Positions 1 to 6,502 of a stretch of DNA of 14,581 bases are shown piece after piece; positions within the stretch are counted from its first letter, which is position 1, and each line of letters begins with the position of its first letter. The notes under the pieces are model-generated. The model saw only the letters and a program-made list of their open reading frames with translations. It was not told where the DNA came from and did not search any database. The stretch is from Desulfobacterales bacterium C00003106. Lineage in GTDB: Bacteria; Desulfobacterota; Desulfobacteria; Desulfobacterales; C00003106. The DNA lies in NCBI GenBank assembly GCA_001751015.1, contig MAXM01000052.1, forward strand, positions 1 through 14,581, in the 5' to 3' direction. A program made the translations under genes and the position numbers.

Positions 1-1
1 G

Positions 2-1351
2 TTTAAGGGGCTGTGGATATACAATGCGGATTATGCATGGGAAAAACATCCGGTAGTGAGGATAGATTTCAGCAAGGAAAAGGCGGAAAACAGGGATGAC
101 CTGAAGGGCTTTATCCTTTATCAGTTAAAAAACATAGCAGACAAATACGGGATTTCGCTTACACGGGATCAATATTATGAAGCCTTTGATGAACTTTTAA
201 CCAAATTGAGCCAGATCAACAAGGTCGTTATCCTTATTGATGAATACGATAAGCCGATCATTGATAATATAGAAAACAAGGAGCTGGCCATGGAGCTTCG
301 GGAGGTATTAAAGGGGTTTTATACGATCATAAAGGCATGTGATGAACATATCAGGTTTGTGCTTTTAACAGGCGTGAGCAAGTTTTCAAAGGCAGGAGTC
401 TTTAGCGGTTTAAATAATCTGCAAGACATTTCCATGGATACCAAATATTCATCACTTCTTGGAATAACAAGGCAGGAGATGGAAACCTCTTTTAAAGAGC
501 ATATAGACCGGTTTGCAAAGACCGAAGATGTCAGCAATGCCGAGCTGATTGAAAAAATAGCGTATTGGTATGATGGTTTTTGTTTCAGCGGAACTTGTGA
601 AAAGGTTTTTAATCCATTTTCAATGCTTCTTTTATTCGATAATATCCGATTCAGCAATTACTGGTTTGAGAGCGCTACACCGAGTTTTTTAATAAAACTA
701 ATCAAAGAAAAAGACTTTGATATAACAGGATTAGATGGGGTCAACATAAGTGAATCATCATTCAGCTCATACGAAATAGAAAATCTGAAAACAATACCAA
801 TACTTTTTGAGACCGGTTATCTGACAATTGCAGGATATAATAAAGAAAGAATGGAATACACCCTGGCATATCCGAACTTTGAAGTAAAAAACTCAATGAC
901 AGAATGCCTGACTGAGGCATATGCCTTTGTGGAAAGCCAGTTTGTTAATGGTTATGCGTGGAAACTGATTGATGCATTAAGAGATCATGATTTTGAAGCA
1001 TTCTTTGATACCTTGCGCATCTTTTTTGCCAACATCCCCTATGATCTTCACATAAAAAAAGAAAAATATTATCAGACGGTCTTCTATCTGATATTTTCTC
1101 TAATCGGGTTGAAGGTAGGGGCGGAAGTAAAAACAAACAAGGGAAGGATAGATGCCGTTATTATTGATAAAGATGTTTATATATTTGAGTTTAAATTCAA
1201 TGGGGATAAGGAGAATGCATTAAGGCAGATCAACGATAAGAGATATTTTGAAAAGTATCAGGGTACGGGCAAGGAGATTTATCTTTTTGGCGTTGAGTTT
1301 GCCGATCGGAACGTGGGGGAGTGGGCAGTTGAGAGGATGCATATTTATTAA
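2..1351 (+). CDS. AAA-ATPase-like / PD-(D/E)XK nuclease family protein, 5' partial
   Basis: The reading frame is open from base 2, so the gene starts before the window; the GTG at 56 is an internal codon. The first visible residues (FKGLWIY, then HPVVRIDFS) match the region just after the Walker A loop in the AAA-ATPase-like family (PF09820), so the P-loop itself is outside the window. A Walker B-like stretch, VVILIDEYDKPI, is encoded near 225-260. The C-terminus has the layout of the PD-(D/E)XK domain usual in this family (PDDEXK_9/DUF1703): GRIDAVIID followed by YIFEFKF (about 1141-1200), which supplies the Asp and E-x-K catalytic residues. Members are often multicopy and poorly characterised; a nucleic-acid or defence role is only a guess. 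By eye the gene is more A/T-rich than the genes downstream, which hints at separate acquisition. It ends 5 nt before the next gene. Confidence 0.88.
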   Translation, partial: FKGLWIYNADYAWEKHPVVRIDFSKEKAENRDDLKGFILYQLKNIADKYGISLTRDQYYEAFDELLTKLSQINKVVILIDEYDKPIIDNIENKELAMELREVLKGFYTIIKACDEHIRFVLLTGVSKFSKAGVFSGLNNLQDISMDTKYSSLLGITRQEMETSFKEHIDRFAKTEDVSNAELIEKIAYWYDGFCFSGTCEKVFNPFSMLLLFDNIRFSNYWFESATPSFLIKLIKEKDFDITGLDGVNISESSFSSYEIENLKTIPILFETGYLTIAGYNKERMEYTLAYPNFEVKNSMTECLTEAYAFVESQFVNGYAWKLIDALRDHDFEAFFDTLRIFFANIPYDLHIKKEKYYQTVFYLIFSLIGLKVGAEVKTNKGRIDAVIIDKDVYIFEFKFNGDKENALRQINDKRYFEKYQGTGKEIYLFGVEFADRNVGEWAVERMHIY

Positions 1352-1356
1352 GTGAA

Positions 1357-2343
1357 ATGGCTTGCAGTTTTATGAGAAATCTGATTTTGTATATCATTTG
1401 CTTGATCCTTGGCGGAGCTGGCGCTTGGCTTGTTTCCGGATGGGGAATGACCCTGGGGCTTCTCGACAGGGCCAATGAGCGGAGTTCCCACAAGGGGGTT
1501 GTTCCAAAAGGCGGCGGGATCGGAATACTGGCTGCCTTTTTTGTTTGCTCGATCGCCCTTTGTGTGCCGAAAAGTTTCTGGATCCCTGCCGTATTCATCT
1601 CTTTGATCAGCCTTTGGGGAGACCGCTTTGAGATAAGTCCTCGGAAACGCCTTTTGTTTCAGTTCGCGGCAGGGGTAATCCTCTCAGTCGGGATCTTGCA
1701 GGAAACGGAGGCCGCTGTTGGGGCATATGCCTTGATTCCCGTTTTCGTGGTCTTTGTTGTGGGAACCGCGAATTTTTTTAATTTTATGGACGGGATCAAC
1801 GGGATTGCAGGGATTACCGGGATGGTCGGATTCGGGCTATTGAGCTGGTTTGCAGTTGTTCAGGGCGCGGACCCAAGGATCATCCTCCTGTGCGTCTGTA
1901 TATGTCTTGCCTGCCTTGGATTTCTTCCGTTCAATATGCCGATGGCAAGGGTCTTCATGGGGGATACAGGGAGTGTCCTGCTTGGGTTTGTGTTTGCGGG
2001 GATGGTGGTCTGGATTTCAAGCAGCTTTTTGGATTTTGTGTGTGCTGCCGCATTTCTTTTTCCGTTTTATGCGGATGAATTGACTACCATGACGGAGCGG
2101 TTGAAGAATAGAGAAAACCTGATGTCTGCCCATCGCAGGCATCTTTATCAGGTTCTGGCAAATGAAGGAAGCATATCTCAGTGGAAGATTTCGGTGGGAT
2201 ACGGGATGTTGCAATTAGTTGTTGGCATAAGTATCATCCTGGTCAAAGATATCGGAAGCATTGCCGTAATCTCAATGCTTGTGATCTATTTTTTCGGTTT
2301 TGTTGCGTTGAGTTTTCGTTTTCGGAGAGGATTTGAAAATTAG
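1357..2343 (+). CDS. Glycosyltransferase family 4, WecA/WbpL-type undecaprenyl-phosphate sugar-phosphate transferase
   Basis: A 328-residue polytopic membrane protein of the MraY/WecA/WbpL family (PF00953). Such enzymes move a sugar-1-phosphate, usually an N-acetylhexosamine, from a UDP-sugar to undecaprenyl phosphate and so start O-antigen or other glycan synthesis on the inner membrane. Visible motifs are DRANERSSHKG...PKGGGIG (37-56), NFFNFMDGINGIAG (139-152), FMGDTGS (200-206) and the basic cytoplasmic motif HRRHLYQ (259-265). The usual DD pair of motif II appears as WGDRFEIS (87-94), so the first Asp is Gly. About ten hydrophobic segments fill the rest, and the length is normal for the family. 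The chosen ATG lies 5 nt after the preceding stop and has no clear Shine-Dalgarno; ATG at 1372 is an alternative. With the polymerase gene downstream it suggests a polysaccharide locus. The sugar substrate cannot be read from the sequence. Confidence 0.9.
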   Translation: MACSFMRNLILYIICLILGGAGAWLVSGWGMTLGLLDRANERSSHKGVVPKGGGIGILAAFFVCSIALCVPKSFWIPAVFISLISLWGDRFEISPRKRLLFQFAAGVILSVGILQETEAAVGAYALIPVFVVFVVGTANFFNFMDGINGIAGITGMVGFGLLSWFAVVQGADPRIILLCVCICLACLGFLPFNMPMARVFMGDTGSVLLGFVFAGMVVWISSSFLDFVCAAAFLFPFYADELTTMTERLKNRENLMSAHRRHLYQVLANEGSISQWKISVGYGMLQLVVGISIILVKDIGSIAVISMLVIYFFGFVALSFRFRRGFEN

Positions 2344-2370
2344 CGGCCCAATGAAAGTTCCCTTACATTT

Positions 2371-2429
2371 GCAAGATTCCACATCTGTCGCAGGCGATTC
2401 GTTGGAATCTTGCTGCGACAGTATTTTTT
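2371..2429 (+). terminator. Terminator-like hairpin with upstream competing (antiterminator-like) strand before the polymerase gene
   Basis: Arms CTGTCGCAG (2385-2393) and CTGCGACAG (2413-2421) pair over 9 bp. Inside them GATTC (2396-2400) and GAATC (2405-2409) pair around a GTTG tetraloop. The stem is followed by TA and six T (2422-2429). This is the shape of an intrinsic terminator. An 11-nt segment just upstream, GCAAGATTCCA (2371-2381), is the exact complement of TGGAATCTTGC (2403-2413), which makes up the loop and 3' side of the hairpin, so the two folds exclude each other. Terminator function is likely from the shape; attenuation of the downstream gene is inference. Confidence 0.6.
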
Positions 2430-2445
2430 ACCCGGCAATAGCTGC

Positions 2446-2451
2446 GAGGAG
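2446..2451 (+). promoter_or_regulatory. Ribosome binding site fixing the TTG start of the polymerase gene
   Basis: GAGGAG lies 5 nt before TTG 2457. No ATG or GTG in this frame nearby is as well placed, so it supports the TTG start. Confidence 0.6.
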
Positions 2452-2456
2452 TTCTT

Positions 2457-3749
2457 TTGATTAGCAGAGAAGTTATAAACAACAAATATGTGCGCATCTT
2501 TATTCTTGCGCTGGTTCTATTTTTCCCAACCCTTTCGAATCTTGTTGAGCATGCGGCCAGTTCAACAGGGATTGTGTTGGTCCTGGCGGGTCTTCCGATG
2601 ATTTTGTACAGAGAAATGCGGCCAACGGTGTCTCGTGAAGAAAAGTGGTTGATGTGGGCGTTTGCCGGATATTTCGCGGTGGCTTTTCTGTCTTTCGCTG
2701 TAAATACCTTGACAGGTGATCTTGTAGACCCCCATTTGAAGTATATTGAGAAAGCGATGCGTATTCTGTTTTTTGTCCCTGTCTATTTTTTGTTGCGTCG
2801 CATAAGGTTGCCACAATGGATATTGTGGTATGGGGTGTCGATTGGCGCGATTGTCGCCGGTATCTATGCACTGATAGATGCCGGCGCGTTTCACGGGTTT
2901 CAACCAGGGTACCGCGTCAGCGGCGGATATCATTCCATTGCATTCGGAGACCTCTCGCTCGTTATCGGCTTTATGAGTTTTTCAGGTCTTGGTTATTTTC
3001 GCGAGCGACACGCTGCTTTGGTGCTGATACCGATAACAGGGCTTACTTTGGGCATGATCGCCTGTTTTTTGTCAGGCACTCGCGGCGCCTGGATCGCAAT
3101 GCCGACTTTGCTTTTTGTTGCTTTCCGGCAATTAGACGGATATCTCAAACCCTGGTTGCGGGGCCTGACAGTCGGAATTATCTGTCTTATCTGTTTTGCG
3201 GCCTATGCGATACCCGAAACAGGGATAGCCAATCGCATCAATGCGGTATTCGACGAAACAGAGGCCTATTTTCAGGGCGATATTGTGGGCGGTGCAGGGG
3301 AGCGTTACGAAATATGGAAGGCGGCATGGAATATCTACCGGGAACATCCATTCTTGGGTGTAGGGCCCGGAGGCGTGAAATCCGAGATTCAGAAAATGAT
3401 CGCGGAAGGGAGAGTTGACCCTGTTATTGCAGGATACAAACGGTCGCACAGTTCCTATTTTTCCGCCATGGCCGAGTGCGGTTTAGTGGGGCTTGTTGCC
3501 CTGTTGGCGGTTTTCGTTGTGCCGTTGAGGGTCGCGGTGTCGGCCATCAGGCAGGGTGGCGCGGGAAGAGATGTGGCCTATGCGGGCCTGATGCTTATTG
3601 CAGGTTTTATGCACTTTGGTTTGACTGAAACAATATTGGGTCGCAGTGTTCTTGCATCATTCTACGTTGTAATGCTGGCTGTTACGCTGTCGATGCCGGC
3701 GCAATACCGGGTGGAAAAAATCAGCGGACTACAGGGATTGACTGCCTGA
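2457..3749 (+). CDS. O-antigen polymerase/ligase-like membrane protein (Wzy/WaaL superfamily)
   Basis: A 430-residue integral membrane protein with roughly ten to twelve hydrophobic segments. It shows the Wzy_C/O-antigen ligase pattern (PF04932): SGTRGAWIAM at the start of a transmembrane segment (206-215, with the conserved Arg), then a large periplasmic loop (about 253-335) containing YREHPFLGVGPGG (294-306) and HSSYFSAMAECGLVGL (331-346), where family members carry H-P-x-x-G-x-G and H-N-x-Y-L. The family either polymerises lipid-linked repeat units (Wzy) or ligates glycan to lipid A core (WaaL); sequence alone does not separate these. Placement after the WecA/WbpL-type transferase suggests they act on one surface polysaccharide. 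Start TTG 2457 is chosen for GAGGAG 5 nt upstream. The leader carries a terminator-like hairpin that may control expression. A long open frame in the +2 register within this gene is a shadow. Confidence 0.87.
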   Translation: MISREVINNKYVRIFILALVLFFPTLSNLVEHAASSTGIVLVLAGLPMILYREMRPTVSREEKWLMWAFAGYFAVAFLSFAVNTLTGDLVDPHLKYIEKAMRILFFVPVYFLLRRIRLPQWILWYGVSIGAIVAGIYALIDAGAFHGFQPGYRVSGGYHSIAFGDLSLVIGFMSFSGLGYFRERHAALVLIPITGLTLGMIACFLSGTRGAWIAMPTLLFVAFRQLDGYLKPWLRGLTVGIICLICFAAYAIPETGIANRINAVFDETEAYFQGDIVGGAGERYEIWKAAWNIYREHPFLGVGPGGVKSEIQKMIAEGRVDPVIAGYKRSHSSYFSAMAECGLVGLVALLAVFVVPLRVAVSAIRQGGAGRDVAYAGLMLIAGFMHFGLTETILGRSVLASFYVVMLAVTLSMPAQYRVEKISGLQGLTA

Positions 3750-3756
3750 CGCAATA

Positions 3757-3937
3757 AGGAACGGGGACAAAATAACTTCCACAACTATGCATCACAGCTT
3801 CAGGCCACCCTCGCCCGATCTCAAATCACAAAAGCATCAAAATAGCTTGCTATTCCTTCAACTTTTGTGATTTGAGATCGAACAAATTTGACCTAAATCT
3901 ATGCGCCTACTTGCGGAAGTTATTTCATCCCGTTCCT
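3757..3937. repeat. 181-bp nested palindromic element (MITE/REP-like) between convergent genes
   Basis: Terminal inverted repeats at 3757-3780 and 3915-3937 match over 23-24 nt apart from a short GGGGAC/GGGAT variation. Inside them is a perfect 19-bp inverted repeat (3816-3834 with 3862-3880), and in its centre AATAGC-TT-GCTATT (3841-3854). The hexamer ACGCAA sits 2 nt outside the left end (3749-3754) and 1 nt outside the right end (3939-3944), which could be a target duplication or chance. There is no ORF inside. The GGAACGGGGACA end resembles repeats I associate with REP/RAYT-type elements in this kind of genome (from memory, not searched). It fills the gap between the convergent polymerase and pabC genes and may also act as a bidirectional terminator. 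A 17-mer (3790-3806) is repeated at 6409-6425. Confidence 0.75.
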
Positions 3938-3971
3938 AACGCAAAGGATTTGAGATGACTGAGCAGGTTCC

Positions 3972-4739
3972 CTATATACCCTTGATGAGTTTCTCGTACT
4001 CTTTCTGAATAAAAGGGACCATCCCGGAAGATTGATATATGACACGATCTATCCTTTTGACCGGCAGGATTTCCCATACCGAATTGGTCACAAAGGCGCT
4101 TTCAAATCGATCCAGCGCATCGAGGGGGACAGGTATCTCTTCTGTCGATATTCCAAAAGAGCGGGCAAGCTCTATTACCTTGTTTCGTGTGATCCCCGGC
4201 AGAAGGCCGGCATCTACTGGAGGAGTGATGATCTTGTCCTTTTTTAGAAAGAAGATATTCGATATGCTTCCTTCCGTGATTTCCTTTCTCTCATTGGCGA
4301 AAACAGCGTCAAAGAAACCGAGCCTCCTTGCCTGTCTGAAGACCAGGATGTTCTCAATATAAGAGGTTGTCTTAAAGCGTACAACAGGAGAACCCGAGAA
4401 TTTTCTAAATGGCGCAAGACCGATTTCCACGCCCTCTTTCTTTTCCTTTCCCATATCGGGCAACGGGAGCGTTTCAGTTGAAAAAGCGACGCGTTCTATG
4501 GCGTTCGCGCCGTATGTGGTAAGATTCAGTCTGAGACGCGCGCCTTTGTGTCCGGTAATCTCCCTGAGCGATGAAAAAAGATGTTTTTCTGCCTCATCCC
4601 GTGAGAAAGGGATGTCAAAAAACCTGCATCCTGCAGCCATCCGCCCTAAGTGTTCTTCCACAAAACAGAGTTTTGGTCCTTCATAAACCCTGAATGTCTC
4701 AAACAGCCCTTCACCAAAAGCAAGTGTTCTGTTCTTCAT
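3972..4739 (-). CDS. pabC: Aminodeoxychorismate lyase (class IV PLP aminotransferase fold)
   Basis: A 255-residue class IV aminotransferase-fold protein (PF01063). PabC converts 4-amino-4-deoxychorismate to 4-aminobenzoate and pyruvate in the cytoplasm, for folate synthesis. Visible features: N-terminal LAFGEGLFETFRVYEG, typical of ADC lyase; the PLP lysine in RFKTTSYIEN (K123); the PLP-contacting glutamate in ITEGSISNIF (E156); and the glycine turn LLPGITRNKVIE (179-190). Branched-chain or D-amino acid aminotransferases share the fold, but the pabB gene 43 nt upstream on the same strand makes PabC much the best call. Start ATG 4739 has AGGGAC about 9 nt upstream; an in-frame TTG at 4748 would add three residues but abuts that site. 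Length is normal. Confidence 0.9.
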   Translation of the reverse strand: MKNRTLAFGEGLFETFRVYEGPKLCFVEEHLGRMAAGCRFFDIPFSRDEAEKHLFSSLREITGHKGARLRLNLTTYGANAIERVAFSTETLPLPDMGKEKKEGVEIGLAPFRKFSGSPVVRFKTTSYIENILVFRQARRLGFFDAVFANERKEITEGSISNIFFLKKDKIITPPVDAGLLPGITRNKVIELARSFGISTEEIPVPLDALDRFESAFVTNSVWEILPVKRIDRVIYQSSGMVPFIQKEYEKLIKGI

Positions 4740-4782
4740 ATCCCGCAAGTCCCTGCGTTCGTCAATCTCTGCATCCGCAATC

Positions 4783-6039
4783 CTACAGATCTATCCCCAG
4801 TGCAACAAAGGCGGCCTTTGCCTTTAGAATGCTCTCCTCGTATTCCTTTTCCGGGTCCGAATCCGCAACAATCCCTCCTCCAACACCGAGCACGCCCAAT
4901 CCATCTGCAATTTCAATAGTTCGTATGGCGACATTGAGCGCTATCTGGTCCTCAAAGAAATACCCTATGGCCCCACAATAGACCCCACGCCGGTTCGGCT
5001 CGAGTTCGTATATGATCTCCATGGCCCTTTTCTTGGGAGCGCCTGTAATCGACCCTGGAGGAAAGACAGACCGGATGACATCAGATCTCCTGATGTTCTT
5101 TTGCGCAATACCTGTTACGTGAGAGACCATCTGATATACAGTGTTGTATCTTTCCACCTCATAGAGGTTCGGAACCCTTACGGAGCCGAACCTGCAAAAA
5201 CGTCCTATGTCGTTTCGCATCAGATCGACAATCATGATGTTTTCGGCCTGGTCCTTTTTGCTTTCTCTCAGATCTCTCGCCAACTGCTCATCTTCAGTTG
5301 AATCATCGGAACGTTTTCTGGTCCCTTTCATGGGTTTGCTCAAGACATTGTCTCCCCCTATACGCAGGAACAATTCAGGGCTTCCTGAAATCACGAATCC
5401 ATGGCCGGTATTAATAAATGCGCCGTAGGCAACCGGCTGAACCTCTCTAAGCTTGAGGTAGAGAGCGAAGGGATCCCCGCTGTAGGAAAAACGAAAACGC
5501 TGTGTATGATTGATCTGGTAAACATCTCCTGCCCCTATATACTCCAGTACACGGCAAACCTTCTCTATGTATTCGTTTTTGGTCTGGTTTGTCCCCAACA
5601 TCTTCCCGCCATCAGATAAAGACCCTGCAGGAACCAACTGGGGCACGAACTGCGTTTCTTTATTATCCCGGATAGTCCATTTGCGCCGGGCATGGTCAAA
5701 GGCAAGAAAAGAACCATAAGCGCCGAGGTATATGTCAGGATTAGGGGAATCCTTGACGCCTGGCAAGGGGAGGTCTTCCATCCACTGACAGGCCTCATAT
5801 CCGATGTAACCTGCCAGAAAATAATCCTTTGAGTAGTAATCGATAAAATTGAAAAAATCGTGTTTTTGTTCTTCACAAATATTACATTCAAAGATCTTTT
5901 CAGGTTCCCACGCAATAAAAGAGTATCTTTCGCCGGAAGAGGCCTTCTGCGTTTCCAGAAAAATCGCCCCGGGAATATGACAAAACGCGCCAAAGACCTG
6001 GCTGGGCGTCATAGCAATATGCAGGCTACGCTTTAACAT
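4783..6039 (-). CDS. pabB: Aminodeoxychorismate synthase component I
   Basis: A 418-residue chorismate-binding enzyme (PF00425). PabB aminates chorismate to 4-amino-4-deoxychorismate with ammonia from the PabA amidotransferase. Visible motifs: ISGSPELFLRI (217-227), KPMKGTRKR (235-243), DLMRNDIGR (272-280), VYQMVSHVTG (301-310), FPPGSITGAPK (326-336) and GVGGGIVADSDPEKEYEE (385-402). Lys238 in PMKGT is the key distinction from anthranilate synthase TrpE, which has Ala there (PIAGT); in PabB this Lys attacks C2 of chorismate. The chorismate domain is complete and the N-terminal part (about 1-150) is somewhat compact. Start ATG 6039 has no clear Shine-Dalgarno; ATG 6012 is a weaker alternative. 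It forms a likely operon with pabC. No pabA is in this window, so the glutaminase must be encoded elsewhere or shared with TrpG. Confidence 0.93.
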   Translation of the reverse strand: MLKRSLHIAMTPSQVFGAFCHIPGAIFLETQKASSGERYSFIAWEPEKIFECNICEEQKHDFFNFIDYYSKDYFLAGYIGYEACQWMEDLPLPGVKDSPNPDIYLGAYGSFLAFDHARRKWTIRDNKETQFVPQLVPAGSLSDGGKMLGTNQTKNEYIEKVCRVLEYIGAGDVYQINHTQRFRFSYSGDPFALYLKLREVQPVAYGAFINTGHGFVISGSPELFLRIGGDNVLSKPMKGTRKRSDDSTEDEQLARDLRESKKDQAENIMIVDLMRNDIGRFCRFGSVRVPNLYEVERYNTVYQMVSHVTGIAQKNIRRSDVIRSVFPPGSITGAPKKRAMEIIYELEPNRRGVYCGAIGYFFEDQIALNVAIRTIEIADGLGVLGVGGGIVADSDPEKEYEESILKAKAAFVALGIDL

Positions 6040-6253
6040 GACAGGGTTTCAGACAAGACAACATATGGGTTTTTGAAAAAAGCCGGTTCTGTGCGGTTGC
6101 ATACGCAACGATAGAGCACGTTCACGATAAGGGCGAGCCCTAAGCCGTTCACGCTGGATGCGCCCTTGTGTCGCAAGAGAGCTTGTATGAGTCTTTGTCA
6201 TTAATATCATAAGAGGTGTAGAAATCATACGGTTAATGTTAGTGGGACCTTGT

Positions 6254-6325
6254 GAGCGGTTCAGGGTTGCAGGTTCAGGGTTTATAGGTTGTTTCAACCC
6301 GGAACCGTGAACGCTGAACCACTCA
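6254..6325. repeat. Inverted array of 7-nt repeats forming a long hairpin
   Basis: The left arm is four consecutive heptamers of form GGTTNNN at 6258-6285 (GGTTCAG, GGTTGCA, GGTTCAG, GGTTTAT). The right arm is four of form NAACNNN at 6295-6322 (CAACCCG, GAACCGT, GAACGCT, GAACCAC). The arms pair in two blocks: 6254-6264 with 6314-6324 (one mismatch) and 6272-6282 with 6296-6306 (one mismatch). The function is unknown; similar GTTCA-rich sequence lies upstream of larB. Confidence 0.6.
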
Positions 6326-6348
6326 ACCCGGGTGGGAACAGGGCATCA

Positions 6349-6377
6349 TTGACACGCTATTGGTATTCTGATAGTTA
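6349..6377 (+). promoter_or_regulatory. Possible sigma-70-type promoter for the trk operon
   Basis: A perfect -35 hexamer TTGACA (6349-6354) is followed after 17 nt by a poor -10, TAGTTA (6372-6377). It sits upstream of the zinc-ribbon/trkA/trkH genes in the right orientation. The weak -10 keeps this tentative. Confidence 0.25.
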
Positions 6378-6382
6378 AAAAC

Positions 6383-6432
6383 GGGAACGGAAGAGCTTGC
6401 CCATTATACATCACAGCTTCAGGCCCCGTTCC
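6383..6432. repeat. Short relative of the 181-bp palindromic element
   Basis: It starts with GGGAACGG (6383-6390), ends with CCGTTCC (6426-6432), and contains the same 17-mer CATCACAGCTTCAGGCC (6409-6425) found at 3790-3806 inside the larger element. It looks like an internally deleted or degenerate copy. It lies 70 nt upstream of the zinc-ribbon gene start, within the likely leader of the trk operon. Confidence 0.55.
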
Positions 6433-6502
6433 TTATGGTTGCGACAAAAAATCCTTATTCAATCAATTGTAGAGTTTTCTGAAAATTGTGGTCAGGTTTG
6501 CT

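Larger units (their letters stand above)
6040..6502. other. Divergent intergenic region between pabB and the zinc-ribbon gene
   Basis: This stretch carries no convincing gene. From left to right it holds an interrupted palindrome GTTGC-atac-GCAAC (6096-6109), 57 nt upstream of pabB; a small hairpin AGGGC-ga-GCCCT (6130-6141) that could alternatively pair with CGCCCTT (6161-6167); an inverted heptamer array (6254-6325); a possible promoter for the rightward genes (6349-6377); and a short relative of the palindromic element (6383-6432). A minus-strand 82-codon open frame over 6049-6297 has biased, low-information composition and I do not accept it as a gene. Confidence 0.6.

Noticed and set aside
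2371..2421. A simultaneous H-type pseudoknot from the two interleaved stems
   Set aside because: The order A-B-A'-B' suggests it, but no nucleotides separate A' from B', so an 11-bp stem could not be spanned; mutually exclusive folds fit better.
2500..2933. Two long minus-strand frames opposite the polymerase gene
   Set aside because: They have no start context or domain and the sense strand is fully explained by the polymerase.
2816..3418. A 200-codon plus-strand frame inside the polymerase gene
   Set aside because: It is Arg/Cys-rich and lies out of frame within a clear membrane-protein gene; it is a shadow frame.
4783..6039. Anthranilate synthase TrpE or isochorismate synthase instead of PabB
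   Set aside because: The PMKGT lysine and the adjacent pabC support PabB.
6049..6297. Minus-strand 82-codon open frame upstream of pabB
   Set aside because: It crosses the heptamer array, has no ribosome site or recognisable domain, and its composition looks like translated repeats.
6258..6322. CRISPR-like repeats
   Set aside because: The period is 7 nt with no spacers and no cas genes nearby, so it is not CRISPR.
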